DNA from: CAWBUW01 sp963792075
Lineage (GTDB): Bacteria; Chloroflexota; Anaerolineae; Anaerolineales; UBA4823
Direction: 5' to 3'
Length of the DNA: 64,000 bases
NCBI GenBank assembly: GCA_963792075.1
Contig: CAWBUW010000011.1
Coordinates: 124,001 to 188,000 of the forward strand
This document shows, one piece after another, positions 1 to 8,779 of this stretch. The position numbers and the translations under genes are program-made. The notes under the pieces were generated by a model. It ran no database searches. It was not told where the DNA came from and was given only the letters and a program-made list of their open reading frames with translations. Each line of letters starts with the position of its first letter. The first letter of the stretch is position 1.

Positions 1-783
1 GCCGGAAAGGGTGCCCCGGATGAAGGCCGGAGTCGCCCGCTTCCAGTCCTCTTTGGTGAGCCACAGGCCACCTTTGATCGAAAGGCGTTCCATGGCTGCC
101 TGGCGCATATCGGCCAGGTTCATAATCACTTCGGAGAGGGCAAACAAGCCGATGGCAACCACCAGGAACTCGAGCCCATCCAGCATTTCCAGGTTCCTGA
201 AGGTGAAGCGTGAAACCCCGCTCTGCAAGTCGATGCCGATGGTCGCAATCGCCAGGCCGATGGTGGTGGCGAGCAGGGCCTTCACCATCGAGCGGCCGGC
301 CAGGCTGGTGACCACCGTCAGGCCGGTGAGCATGAGGGCGAAGAATTCGGGCGGGCCGAAGTTGAGCGCGAACTGGGCGATGGCGGGGCCCAGCAGCATC
401 AGCATCAGGGTGGCAAAGGTGCCGGCAATGAAGGAGCCGATGGCAGCCGCAGCCAGCGCAGGGCCGGCGCGTCCTTTTTTGGCCATCTCAAAACCATCGA
501 TGCAGGTGACCACGCTGGAGGATTCGCCCGGCGCGTTGACCAGGATGGAGGTCGTCGATCCGCCGTACATCGCGCCGTAGTAAATACCGGCCATGAGGAT
601 GATGGCTGAGCTGGGTGGCAGCCCAAAGGTGATCGGGATCAACAGGGCAATCCCGGTCATCGGGCCAATGCCGGGCAGCACGCCGATGACCGTGCCCAGG
701 AACACGCCGATAAAAGCCAGTAGCAGGTTGAAGGGCGTGACGGCAACACTGAAACCCAGGACGAGATTATTCCAGAAATCCAT
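1..783 (-). CDS. tctA: Tripartite tricarboxylate transporter large permease TctA (3' part outside window)
   Basis: This is the 12-TM-type large membrane subunit of a tripartite tricarboxylate transporter, which moves a carboxylate across the cytoplasmic membrane with ion coupling. The reading frame is open from ATG at 783 to the window edge, giving 261 codons of a protein usually near 500 residues. The family signature is clear: GIGPMTGIALLIPITFGLPP near residues 30-50, followed by YYGAMYGGSTTSILVNAPGE and PALAAAAIGSFIAGT. It is the last gene of a tctC-tctB-tctA set, 12 bases after tctB. The substrate cannot be read from the sequence. The family call is secure; the C-terminal half is not visible. 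Confidence 0.93.
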   Translation of the reverse strand, partial: MDFWNNLVLGFSVAVTPFNLLLAFIGVFLGTVIGVLPGIGPMTGIALLIPITFGLPPSSAIILMAGIYYGAMYGGSTTSILVNAPGESSSVVTCIDGFEMAKKGRAGPALAAAAIGSFIAGTFATLMLMLLGPAIAQFALNFGPPEFFALMLTGLTVVTSLAGRSMVKALLATTIGLAIATIGIDLQSGVSRFTFRNLEMLDGLEFLVVAIGLFALSEVIMNLADMRQAAMERLSIKGGLWLTKEDWKRATPAFIRGTLSG

Positions 784-795
784 AATAGCCTCAGC

Positions 796-1289
796 TCATC
801 TAAATAAGAATCCGAGCACGCCTATGGGCAAGTTCACCCGTAAGACGTAACGGAACAGGAAGTAAATGCCAAAACTGGCCAGGAAGGCGATCACCAGGTC
901 ACGTTTCCAGTGCTTACGTTCCAACACGAGCATGCCGGCTACGAACATCAACAAGGTCGCCAGGGGATAACCGAGAAATTCGAAGGATAAGCCGTAAGCC
1001 AACATCAGCGCCAGCATAGTGCCGATGATCTTGTAATCTACGGACCTCTCAATTTTTCCTCCGCGCCAATGATGACAGCGCGTGTTTCGTCTTCTTGGAC
1101 AGGCTGCTTGCGGAACTCCTGCCGGACGTACAGCAGCGACAGGAAGAGCATCAGCACGCCAATTGCCTTGGGGAAGGCGTCCGGGCCAAGCTGCTGCCTG
1201 AGCGGCGGCTCTTTGATGAAGAAAGCGCTGATGAGATAAGCGCAGGCGAGGGCAGTAAACGCAAGGCTGGCGATTTTTTCAGCCTTCAT
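796..1289 (-). CDS. tctB: TctB small membrane subunit, split by a frameshift
   Basis: This is the small 4-TM subunit of the tripartite tricarboxylate transporter. Translation from ATG 1289 (SD AGGAG upstream) gives MKAEKIASLAFTALACAYLI and two TM segments but stops at 1038. The remaining two TM segments (ALMLAYGLSFEFLGYPLATL) continue in the -1 frame to 796. Moving one base back in the T5 run at 1053-1057 (A5 on the coding strand) joins them as EEKIERSVDYKIIG, giving about 164 residues, normal for TctB. I see no proper X-XXY-YYZ slippery site, so a missing base (assembly error or mutation) is more likely than programmed frameshifting. Confidence 0.85.
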
Positions 1290-1322
1290 AGCACGCTCCT
1301 GGGAAAATATTTCAGGCGGGGT

Positions 1323-1430
1323 TGCCCAAAAAGACGAAAACAAGGAGAAAATATGCGTACCTGTGGGGGGGTGCTCCGCACCCCCCCCACAGGTACGCAT
1401 TAATTTTCTTCCTTTGTTTCTTTTTGGACA
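1323..1430. repeat. Palindromic interspersed element, copy A (~108 bp)
   Basis: Imperfect inverted repeat whose arms read tgcccaaaaagacgaaaaca and, from the other side, tgtccaaaaagaaacaaagg. They meet in a perfect GTACCTGTGGGG/CCCCACAGGTAC stem. The same element recurs at 11591-11696 and 41237-41345. The bases just outside the arms are themselves complementary (ggcgggg/cccaccgcc), so the whole region can fold into one long hairpin. It lies between tctC and tctB, next to a second hairpin. Confidence 0.85.
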
Positions 1431-1454
1431 GCCCACCGCCGCAGAAAGGAGTTT

Positions 1455-1496
1455 TTGTAGTGTTCACCCCCCACAAGTGGGGGGTGAACACTACAA
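1455..1496. repeat. Perfect hairpin between tctC and tctB
   Basis: Twenty-base perfect inverted repeat around a two-base centre (core GTGTTCACCCCCCAC/GTGGGGGGTGAACAC), starting 16 bases after the tctC stop. On the transcribed (minus) strand the downstream side is TTTTTGTAG-like only on the far flank, so it is not a textbook intrinsic terminator by itself. The 32-base core at 1460-1491 is identical to 44531-44562, which sits in the same position of another transporter operon. Confidence 0.85.
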
Positions 1497-1511
1497 TAAA
1501 GTCCTTTTTTC

Positions 1512-2495
1512 TTATTTGGCAAAACCGAGTTCAGACAGCATTGCTTTGTAGCTTTCGGTTTCCTGGGCCAGGAAGGTGGTGAAGTCCTCGCTGTTGGCGT
1601 AAGCGTCGCGCCAGTTGAGTTTCACCAGTTGGGCTTTCCAGGTGGGCGATGCGACCATCTTCTTGAGGGTGTCAGCCCAGTAAGCCTTGGCTTCGGCAGA
1701 CATATCCGCCGGGCCAAACACACCGCGCCAGATTTCGTAGGTTACGTCATAACCTAATTCTTTGACAGTGGGGACGTCTTTGAGCAGGTCGCTGGTCAGG
1801 CGCTCCGGGGCGGTAAGCGCCAGCGCCCGGACGGTCCCGGCCTCGAGCTGGGCCACCGATTCGCCGATGCCGGTCGAAAGGAAGGCGACGTTGCCGCCGA
1901 GCAGGGCGGTCGTGGCCTCGCCACCGCCGGCGAAGGCTATGTAGTCAACGGCCTTGGGGTCGATCCCTGCGGCCTTGGCAATCTTGGCAAAAGCGACGTG
2001 GTCCATGCTGCCGGGGGAGGAGACACCCGCGTATTTGACCGACTTCGGATCGGCGCGCAGGGCGTTGAGCAAATCTTCCAGAGTCTGGTAGGGGGAATCG
2101 GCCTTGACGATGATGATCTGGTAGTCGGTGATCAGCTTCGCCAGGGGGGTCAAATCCTTGTAGGACCGGCCTTCGAAAGTGCCATTGATGTCGTTGATGA
2201 TCAAGGGGGGCGAGTAGACCACCAGAGTATAATCTGTGCCTTTCAGGGTGCCCATGTAGGCCAGGCCCACACCGCCGCCGCCGCCGGGCTTGTTGGTTAC
2301 CGACAGGGGCTGCGAGACCAACTTTTCGGTCTCCAGGCTGACCTGGATGGTGCGCGCCAGGGTATCCCAACCGCCGCCCGGGTTGGCCGGGGCGATGATT
2401 TCAATCGGTTGGGAGGGGTACGCGCTGGCTTTGCCACCGCAGGCGCTGAGCACGATGGCCAGCATGAGAATTACGAAGATCAAAGTACGTTTCAT
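1512..2495 (-). CDS. tctC: Tripartite tricarboxylate transporter substrate-binding lipoprotein (Bug/TctC family)
   Basis: Extracytoplasmic substrate-binding protein that delivers a carboxylate to TctAB. The start at 2495 is chosen because AGGAGTCCCT lies directly upstream and gives a 19-residue lipoprotein signal peptide with lipobox LSAC. The mature protein begins near YPSQPIEIIAPANPGGGWDT, the conserved Bug-family opening (P..PI..I.P...GG..D), and GSMDHVAFAKIAKAAGI with YIAFAGGGEATTALLGG matches the ligand-binding core. The length of 327 residues is usual for the family. It is first in the tctCBA order and separated from tctB by two hairpins; ligand unknown. Confidence 0.95.
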   Translation of the reverse strand: MKRTLIFVILMLAIVLSACGGKASAYPSQPIEIIAPANPGGGWDTLARTIQVSLETEKLVSQPLSVTNKPGGGGGVGLAYMGTLKGTDYTLVVYSPPLIINDINGTFEGRSYKDLTPLAKLITDYQIIIVKADSPYQTLEDLLNALRADPKSVKYAGVSSPGSMDHVAFAKIAKAAGIDPKAVDYIAFAGGGEATTALLGGNVAFLSTGIGESVAQLEAGTVRALALTAPERLTSDLLKDVPTVKELGYDVTYEIWRGVFGPADMSAEAKAYWADTLKKMVASPTWKAQLVKLNWRDAYANSEDFTTFLAQETESYKAMLSELGFAK

Positions 2496-2588
2496 AGGGA
2501 CTCCTTTAGAGATGGGTTGGATTTTGGCGATCCGATAGGTGAGCTTACTGTAACAAAATGACGGCGGCAGAGATAGCACCGAATGGAG

Positions 2589-2619
2589 GGATTTCCTCCC
2601 TCCGTTTGGGAGGAAATCC
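2589..2619. repeat. Hairpin between lyase gene and tctC
   Basis: GGATTTCCTCCC and GGGAGGAAATCC form a 12-bp stem with a 7-base loop, 11 bases after the lyase stop and about 95 bases before tctC. No T-tract follows on the minus strand. Confidence 0.6.
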
Positions 2620-2629
2620 TGCTCACGGG

Positions 2630-3478
2630 TTACAGCTCCCTGTCCAGCGCATCCCATTCGTCCAGCCGCGTCAGCCGCTGGCGTTCGTCCCAGTCGAGCA
2701 TGGCAGAAACCAGCAGCTCGCTGGAATGGGTCTTTTGCAAAACCGCCAGGGCGCTCTGCACCGCCCGCGCCGCGATGCGCACGGTCAGGCTGGGGTGGAT
2801 GACCATCTTGTAGCCCAAAGCTTCCAGCTCGTTATGCGCCATCATGGGAGTCCTGGCGCCCTCGGTCATGTTGAAAACCAGCGGCGCGTGGATCTTCCGG
2901 GGCAGTGCGGCGATCTCATCTTTCGTCGTTGGAGCTTCGACGAGCACCAGGTCTGCTCCCGCATCGGCAAACTGGTTGCCGCGCTGCACCGCCTCGGCCA
3001 ACCCGTGTGTGGCCAGGCAGTCGGTGCGGGCGATGATCAACATCTCGCGCCGTGCGTGCACCGCGGCGTGGATTTTACGCACCATCTCCTGCGCTGGGAT
3101 GACTTCTTTCCCGCTGAAGTGCCCGCACACTTTGGGCGTCACCTGGTCCTCGACCTGCAAAGCCGCCACGCCGGCGGCTTCGTAGATCTGCACCGTGCGC
3201 ACCACGTTGCGCACCGCGCCATAGCCGGTATCCGCGTCCGCGATCACCGGGATGCTGACCGCCTCCACGATGCGGCGGATGGCATCCACCATTTCCGTCA
3301 GGGTGACCAGGCCGATATCCGGCATGGCGAACTGAGCGTTGGCAATGCCCGCTCCGCTGGCATACAGCAGCCCAAACCCGGCGTCCTCCACCAGGCGGGC
3401 GGTCAGGGCATCTGCCGCGCCGGGGACGGCCAGGATCCCGGGTTGGGCAAGCAGGGAGCGTAAAGTTGCTGCGGTCAT
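2630..3478 (-). CDS. Isocitrate lyase/PEP mutase-family lyase (2-methylisocitrate lyase-like)
   Basis: Cytoplasmic TIM-barrel enzyme of the ICL/PEP mutase superfamily, which breaks or makes C-C or P-C bonds next to a carboxylate and uses Mg2+. It has 282 residues, the usual size for methylisocitrate lyase and carboxyphosphonoenolpyruvate mutase relatives. Key segments are PVIADADTGYG (metal-binding loop, about residue 80-92), EDQVTPKVCGHFSGKEVIP (mobile active-site lid with KxCGH) and IIARTDCLATHGLAEAV. It lies upstream of tctCBA on the same strand, which suggests the imported tri- or dicarboxylate is cleaved by this enzyme. The exact substrate is not determinable. Confidence 0.85.
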   Translation of the reverse strand: MTAATLRSLLAQPGILAVPGAADALTARLVEDAGFGLLYASGAGIANAQFAMPDIGLVTLTEMVDAIRRIVEAVSIPVIADADTGYGAVRNVVRTVQIYEAAGVAALQVEDQVTPKVCGHFSGKEVIPAQEMVRKIHAAVHARREMLIIARTDCLATHGLAEAVQRGNQFADAGADLVLVEAPTTKDEIAALPRKIHAPLVFNMTEGARTPMMAHNELEALGYKMVIHPSLTVRIAARAVQSALAVLQKTHSSELLVSAMLDWDERQRLTRLDEWDALDREL

Positions 3479-3548
3479 TGACTACAGCATACCCTTTCCC
3501 GCTGCAGAAGCAAACTGCCATTGGGAAGGTTTTTCCCCCTCCGAATGG

Positions 3549-4316
3549 CTATTCCTCATAATAATGGGGGGATTGGGTGGGGCTTTGCCCCACCCAATCC
3601 CCCCAGCTTTCGATTATTTCACCAACCCCGAGCGGATCGCCTTTACCGCCGCCTGGGTGCGGTCGGTGGTGCCGAGCTTGTGCATCACGGTTTGGGCGTA
3701 GCCCGCGGTCGGTGGTACCGAGCTTGTGCATCACGGTCTGGGCGTAGCCTTTCACCGTCCCGGCGCTCAGGCCGAGCACCTCGCCGATGGCCTGGTTGGT
3801 CAGGCCTTCGACCATCAGCTTCAGGATGTCCATCTCGCGCGCCGTGAGCGACTCCACCAGTTTGGACTGCGACTCTTTTACGTCTTCGGTCTCCTCTAAC
3901 GAGCGCAGCACGTCTTGCAAGAACTGGCTATCCACCAACGACGACCCGTCGGCCACCGAGTAGATCGCGGCGAGTAACTCCTCGCGCGAAACATCCTTGA
4001 GCACAAATCCCGCCGCCCCCGCCGAAAGCGAGCGCAGCAGGTACGCTGTGGAGCGATAGGTGGTGACCATGATGACCTTCGTCGCCAGTTTCGCCGCGCG
4101 GATGGCTTCCAGCGCCTGGATGCCGTCCACTCCTGGCATGCGGATGTCCATCAACACCACCTGCGGTTGGAGGCTGCGCGCCAGGGCCAGCGCATGCTCC
4201 CCGTCCCCGGCTTCGCCCACTACTTTGATGCGCGAAGCTGCCAGCATACTGCGCAGCCCGGCGCGCACCATCGGGTGATCGTCGGCAATCAGTAGGGTAA
4301 TCTCACTTTTCGACAT
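3549..4316 (-). CDS. NarL/FixJ-type response regulator with C-terminus altered by a 46-bp tandem duplication
   Basis: Cytoplasmic two-component response regulator. The receiver domain spans residues 5-122 with D12/D13 and phosphoacceptor D57 (VLMDIRMPG), switch residue T85 in VTTYRS and K107. A LuxR-type HTH follows at about 160-215 (LTAREMDILKLMVEGLTNQAIGEVLG). A tandem duplication in the last helix region (3659-3703 and 3705-3749, period 46) shifts the frame, so the normal ending DRTQAAVKAIRSGLVK with stop at 3614-3616 is replaced by about 40 unrelated residues running through a hairpin. The DNA-binding core is intact. The gene overlaps the preceding sensor kinase by 14 bases, so the two are co-expressed. 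Confidence 0.92.
   Translation of the reverse strand: MSKSEITLLIADDHPMVRAGLRSMLAASRIKVVGEAGDGEHALALARSLQPQVVLMDIRMPGVDGIQALEAIRAAKLATKVIMVTTYRSTAYLLRSLSAGAAGFVLKDVSREELLAAIYSVADGSSLVDSQFLQDVLRSLEETEDVKESQSKLVESLTAREMDILKLMVEGLTNQAIGEVLGLSAGTVKGYAQTVMHKLGTTDRGLRPNRDAQARHHRPHPGGGKGDPLGVGEIIESWGDWVGQSPTQSPHYYEE
3565..3605. repeat. Hairpin downstream of the ancestral response-regulator stop
   Basis: Perfect 19-bp stem (TGGGGGGATTGGGTGGGGC/GCCCCACCCAATCCCCCCA) with a TTT loop. It lies 9 bases past the ancestral stop codon of the regulator but now sits inside its frameshifted extension. The minus-strand sequence after the stem is not T-rich. Confidence 0.75.
3659..3749. repeat. 46-bp tandem duplication inside the response-regulator gene
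   Basis: The 45 bases at 3659-3703 recur at 3705-3749 with two substitutions (G/A and T/C), offset by 46. Because 46 is not a multiple of three, the downstream frame changes. The two mismatches argue against a simple assembly stutter and for a real, slightly diverged duplication. Confidence 0.9.
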
Positions 4317-6084
4317 GCCAACTCCTTTCGGCCAGCGCCGCCAACGGAATTTCCACTTCCACCAGGGTCCCTTCGCCCACTTTGCTCCGGATGCGGCAGG
4401 TCCCGCCCATCATCTCCGCTCGCTCTTGCATGGATACCAGCCCAACCTGACTCAATTCGCCCTTGAAATCCGCCGCGTCGAAGCCCCGTCCCCAATCCTG
4501 TACCCGCAGCAGCAGGCACTGGTCGTTGGCAGTGAGCTCCACGCGCACCTTTTGCGCCTGGGCATGTTTGCTGCTGTTAGATAGCGCCTCTTGCGCAATG
4601 CGAAAAATGGCCGTCTGCACCGGCGGTGCAATCTCCAACCCGCGCGTAGCGGTAACGATGTCAAATTCCCAGCGGTGAGATTCGCACACTTCGCTCACGT
4701 AGCGGCGCAGGCCTTCCTCTAACCCAAAATCCTCGACCACCGTAGGCCGCAGCTCGGCGATCACCTTGCGCGCTTCGTCGATGGATTGCTTCACCAAGGA
4801 GCGGCTCACGTCCAGCTCTTGCACTGCCGCGGGTTCGAGCCTGGAGCTGGCCAGGGCGTTCAGGGCATTGAGGTGCATGTTCGCCGAAATCACAAGCTGC
4901 GTCAGGCCATCGTGCAGGTCGAGGCCGACCAGGCGGCGCTCTTCATCTTGAATTTGGGCCATGCGCCCGATCATGGCGCGCAGGCGCTCTTCACGGCTCA
5001 AGAGGCCATCCATCATATTATTGAAAGAATCTGCCAGGCGCGAAAATTCATCCTTACCCGCCAGCACCACCGGCGTATGCAGGTCCCCACCCGCTACCCG
5101 CCCGGCGCCGTCCAGCAGGGCATGGATGCTGGTATTCATCTGCTGTGAAAGGGTATACACCAGCCAGCCCGCCGCCAGCGTGATGAGCAGCGGCACGCCC
5201 ACGCTGCCGATCACGGCAGTGCGCACGGCATTCTGCACGGACTGCTGCGCCCGGTTCAACAGATCGGCTTCGTACGGCTGGATCTTACCCACGATCGTCT
5301 GCTGGCCGGCGTTGAAAACGATAATGATGAAGTTGGCGAACTGGGACTGCTGCAGGTCGCGCCCCCCGATCAACTGCGAGCCGAGTTTCTGCAATTCCAG
5401 CGAGGTCGAGCGGATCTCATCCAGCCACTCCTGCTCCTGCGGGGTGCGGATCAGACCCTCGAACAGCGTGGTGTTCTGGCCCAGCGAAACGGCCGCCTCG
5501 GTGAATTGGCCGCGCTTGGTTTCATCCGGCGATGCCACGTAGGAGGTGACCGAAGTCAGCATGGCGCGCGAGGCCTCGTACATGCCCGTCACCGCTGCCT
5601 GGAATGCTGCGTCCTCCGGTCGGGCCGGTTTGACCGTGTTGAGCAGCAGGTCGGTATAACGCACCTGCATGTCGAGAAAAACTTGCAAATCAGTGGCCTG
5701 GCTGTCTCGCAAATCGATCAACTGCTTCCCGGCAGCTTCGGCTTGCGATCGCGATTGGTCCAACAGCGCCGCCCAATCGCGCGAATTCTGGTCGTCCGCC
5801 AGGGCACGGTAGCGCTCGATGTCGGAGGCAAAAAAAGTCATTTTCGAGATGAACTGGTCGGCAAAACCGCGCTCTCCCTCAAATTGGTAGCGATACAAAG
5901 CCGCCTCGGCATCCCGCAGGTGCGCATCCATTTGCGAGGCGGTCAACTGCCGCTCGCGCGCACGCTCGATGACTTCCAACGAGTTCGAAACCGCCCTGGC
6001 AAGGTAAACCAGGGCGAGGATGTTCAACACCACAGCGGAAATGAACAGCAGCGCCAAAGCAGTCAGGCGAGCGCGGATGGGCAT
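4303..6084 (-). CDS. NarX-type membrane sensor histidine kinase
   Basis: Membrane-anchored sensor kinase that pairs with the response regulator it overlaps. The start at 6084 (MPIRARLTALALLFIS) is preferred over upstream in-frame ATGs because it places TM1 at residues 8-30; no strong SD is visible. A helical extracytoplasmic sensor region of about 280 residues follows, then TM2 (VGVPLLITLAAGWLVYTLSQ), HAMP (about 315-370), HisKA_3 with the phosphoacceptor histidine in LDLHDGLTQLV, and HATPase_c with N-box NSSKHAQ and DWGRGFD plus GLVSMQERAEMMGG. About 593 residues. The stimulus is unknown; the kinase is divergent from the neighbouring ROK gene. Confidence 0.92.
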   Translation of the reverse strand: MPIRARLTALALLFISAVVLNILALVYLARAVSNSLEVIERARERQLTASQMDAHLRDAEAALYRYQFEGERGFADQFISKMTFFASDIERYRALADDQNSRDWAALLDQSRSQAEAAGKQLIDLRDSQATDLQVFLDMQVRYTDLLLNTVKPARPEDAAFQAAVTGMYEASRAMLTSVTSYVASPDETKRGQFTEAAVSLGQNTTLFEGLIRTPQEQEWLDEIRSTSLELQKLGSQLIGGRDLQQSQFANFIIIVFNAGQQTIVGKIQPYEADLLNRAQQSVQNAVRTAVIGSVGVPLLITLAAGWLVYTLSQQMNTSIHALLDGAGRVAGGDLHTPVVLAGKDEFSRLADSFNNMMDGLLSREERLRAMIGRMAQIQDEERRLVGLDLHDGLTQLVISANMHLNALNALASSRLEPAAVQELDVSRSLVKQSIDEARKVIAELRPTVVEDFGLEEGLRRYVSEVCESHRWEFDIVTATRGLEIAPPVQTAIFRIAQEALSNSSKHAQAQKVRVELTANDQCLLLRVQDWGRGFDAADFKGELSQVGLVSMQERAEMMGGTCRIRSKVGEGTLVEVEIPLAALAERSWHVEK

Positions 6085-6210
6085 GACGTTAATATACCAT
6101 ATCCTATTGACTCTGTATAAAATTTCTGCTAAGATATTAACACGGTGCAAGTAATAGTTACACCATGTTAACAAGATATGGGGCGCACCCCCCTCCCACT
6201 CCACGATCTT

Positions 6211-7405
6211 ATGAACTACCACCTGACCATCACCGCTTCAGACATGCGCGAAATCAACCGTTCCGCGGTGCTGGAAATCCTGCGCCGGGAAAGCCCCATT
6301 TCGCGCACGGCCATCGCCGAGCGCCTGGGCGTGAGCCTGCCCACCGTAATGCGCATAGTAGACGAGCTGGTCGCGGAAGGTTTTGTGCGCCTCAAGGGCA
6401 GCACCGAATGGAGTGGCGGACGGCGCCGCCCTCTGCTCGAGCTCGATCTCGAGGGTTTTGTGGTTATCGGTGTGGACCTGGGCGGGACGCGCTTCTACGG
6501 CGCCATCGCCGACCTGGGCGGGAAGATCATCGCCGAAGCCAACGGGGGCGCCCACAGCCCCTCGGCGGAGGAGAACCTGGCGCGCCTGACCGGGTCTGAT
6601 CGACACGCTGCTGGCCAACCCCCTGCTGGAGCAGCGCCCGGTGCGCGGCATCGGCGTGGGCGTGCCCGGCATCACCGTCCACCAGGATGGGATCGTGCGC
6701 TGGGCTTATTCGCTGAACTGGCGCGATTACCCGCTCAAGGCGCACCTGGCCGAGCGCTACAAGCTGCCCATCACCGTGGATAACGACGTCAACCTGGCGG
6801 CTATGGGCGAGCTGTGGTTCGGGGAAGGGCAAAACGTGCAGAACATGGTGCTCCTGGTAGATGGCGTGGGCATCGGCGCCGGGATCATCATCGATGGCTC
6901 ATTGTACCGGGGCAGCAGCGGCGCTTCCGGCGAGATCGGCAGCAGCATCCCCGGGCGGCAGTTCCTGCGCCACGATTACCAGGAATTCGGCGCGCTGGAG
7001 ACAGTCGCTTCGGGCATCGGGATCGCCGAGCGCGCCCGCGCCAGCCTCAAATCCCGGCGCAGCCCGGCCGAGCTGGAGGCGCTGACCGCGGAGGATGTAT
7101 TTATCGCCGCGCGCCAGAACCAGAAATGGGCAGTGGCGATCATCGATGAAACCATCGATTACCTGGCGATTGCCGTGGCCAACCTGGCCGTGTCTTTCGA
7201 TCCCGAGCTGATCGTGATCGGCGGCGGGATCTCCCCCTTTGGCGACATGGTCGTCGAACCGATTCTACAGCGCATCCGTGGCGTCATCCCCAGCCTGCCC
7301 CGGCTGGTCGTCTCCAGCCTGGGACTGCGGGCATGCGTCATGGGCGCCATAACCAACGTGCTGCACTACACTTCAAATTTCTACGTGCTGCACAAATTGT
7401 CATGA
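6211..7405 (+). CDS. ROK-family transcriptional regulator (frameshifted)
   Basis: Sugar-responsive regulator of the ROK (NagC/XylR) family. An N-terminal winged HTH (RSAVLEILRRESPISRTAIA) is followed by the ROK fold: VIGVDLGGTRFYG phosphate loop, GIGVGVPGITV, VDNDVNLAAMGE and GVGIGAGIIIDGSLYRGSSG. The usual zinc-site cysteines of ROK proteins are absent after GASGEIG. The frame changes by +1 near 6591-6598: ARLTG is followed, after one extra base, by LIDTLLANPLLEQ. One added base restores about 398 residues, normal for the family. The start could be ATG 6211 or 6244; neither has a clear SD. It precedes a sugar ABC operon and probably controls it. Confidence 0.88.
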
Positions 7406-7420
7406 GAAAGGAAGAAGAAA

Positions 7421-8722
7421 ATGCGAGCTTTCAATAAATTCGCCCTGTTAGCGATGGCCGTGGTCATGCTGACCGGCCTGGCCGGGTGTGCACCGGCGGC
7501 CCCCGCCGGCCCGGTGACCATCCACGTGCTGACCATGGACCAGGCCGGCCTGAAACCCGCCGACATCGACCAGATCGCGCGTGACTTTGAAGCCAAGAAC
7601 CCGGACATCAAAGTCGTGATGGAGTACGTGGGCTACGATTTCGTCCACGACAAGATCGTCACCGGGATGGCCGCCAAACCCCCGGCGTATGACGCCGCCA
7701 TGATTGACGTCATCTGGCCGGACGAATTCATCAAGGCCGGCTATTTGTTGGACGTGACCAGCCGCGTCACGGCAGACATGAAGTCCGGCATCTTCCCGGC
7801 CGCCTGGAACGGCGTCACGCGAAACGGGAAAGTCTATGGCATGCCCTGGCTGATGGACGTGAAGTATTTCATGTATAACACGGAGATGCTCCAGGCAGCC
7901 GGCTTCTCCAATCCGCCTGCCACCTGGGAAGAGCTGGTCGAACAGGCCAAGGCAATCAAGGCAAAAGGCCTGGCAGAATTCCCGATCACCTGGTCGTGGA
8001 ACCAGAAGGAAGGCGTGGTATGTGACTTTACCGTGCTGCTGTTTGGAAACGGCGGCGCTTTCCTGGATGCGAGCGGCAAACCTATATTCAACAACGAAAA
8101 GGGCGTGCAGGTGCTGACCTGGATGAAGCAGACCCTCGACGATGGCCTGACCAACCCCAGCGCCGTCTCGTCTGACGAAATGGCGGTCGAGGCGGATTTC
8201 CTGGCGGGTAAATCTGCCTTCGCCGTGAACTGGCTGTTCCAGTATGCCGATTCGAACGACGCCACCAAATCACAGATCATCGGCAAGGTAGCCTTCGCTC
8301 CGCTGCCCGTGTTCAAAGCCGGTGCAGATGCGGGCATCAAAGGCGCCAGCGTGGATGGCTCCAGCTCGTTCGCCATCATGGCCACCACGCCCTACCCTGA
8401 CCAGACCTGGAAATTCCTGGCTTACCTGGCCAGCAACGAAGTGCAGATGAAGTATTCTGCCGCCATGCTGCCCATCTGGCAGGCAGATTTCTCAGGCGAC
8501 ACGCTGAAGACGCTGGAGAGCGCCACAACCACCAACCCGGTGACCGTGCCGGCCTTCCTGGCGCAGTTTCCCTTCGCCTACGAGCGCCCGACGGTGCCGT
8601 ATTACAACGAAGCCTCCGCCGCGCTCCAGCTCGCCATCCAGGAAGCCCTGACGGGTGTGAAAACCCCGCAGCAGGCGCTGGATGATGCTGCGGCCAAGTG
8701 GACTGAGCTCGGCAGCAAGTAA
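7421..8722 (+). CDS. Sugar ABC transporter substrate-binding lipoprotein
   Basis: Extracytoplasmic solute-binding protein of the carbohydrate uptake family 1 (MalE/UgpB type), 433 residues. A lipoprotein signal ends at the lipobox LAGCAP. The mature part opens with VTIHVLTMDQAGLKPADIDQ and contains the family segments PPAYDAAMIDVIWPDEFIKAGYLLD and GKVYGMPWLMDVKYFMYNTEML. SD GAAAGGAAGAAG lies just before ATG 7421. It is the first transporter gene after the ROK regulator and is followed by a 40-bp perfect palindrome and two permease genes. No ATPase gene is nearby, so a shared MsmX/UgpC-like ATPase is presumed. The sugar is unknown. Confidence 0.93.
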   Translation: MRAFNKFALLAMAVVMLTGLAGCAPAAPAGPVTIHVLTMDQAGLKPADIDQIARDFEAKNPDIKVVMEYVGYDFVHDKIVTGMAAKPPAYDAAMIDVIWPDEFIKAGYLLDVTSRVTADMKSGIFPAAWNGVTRNGKVYGMPWLMDVKYFMYNTEMLQAAGFSNPPATWEELVEQAKAIKAKGLAEFPITWSWNQKEGVVCDFTVLLFGNGGAFLDASGKPIFNNEKGVQVLTWMKQTLDDGLTNPSAVSSDEMAVEADFLAGKSAFAVNWLFQYADSNDATKSQIIGKVAFAPLPVFKAGADAGIKGASVDGSSSFAIMATTPYPDQTWKFLAYLASNEVQMKYSAAMLPIWQADFSGDTLKTLESATTTNPVTVPAFLAQFPFAYERPTVPYYNEASAALQLAIQEALTGVKTPQQALDDAAAKWTELGSK

Positions 8723-8735
8723 TTCCTGCTATATA

Positions 8736-8775
8736 ATATAGGTGGATTTGCGCGGCCGCGCAAATCCACCTATAT
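8736..8775. repeat. 40-bp perfect palindrome between binding-protein and permease genes
   Basis: Uninterrupted palindrome (arms of 20 bases, centre GCGCGG/CCGCGC) that fills the gap between the binding-protein stop (8722) and the permease start (8780). No T-tract follows. Its position equals that of the REP structures between malE and malF in enterobacteria, which stabilise the upstream message; that role is inferred here. Confidence 0.9.
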
Positions 8776-8779
8776 ATCG

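Noticed and set aside
1038..1060. Programmed frameshifting in tctB
   Set aside because: No proper slippery heptamer or evident downstream structure; TctB is not known to use it, and many other genes here show similar one-base breaks.
1998..2561. Long open frames opposite tctC and many other GC-rich genes
   Set aside because: Antisense shadows with low-complexity, non-conserved translations; the opposite strand carries a recognised protein in each case.
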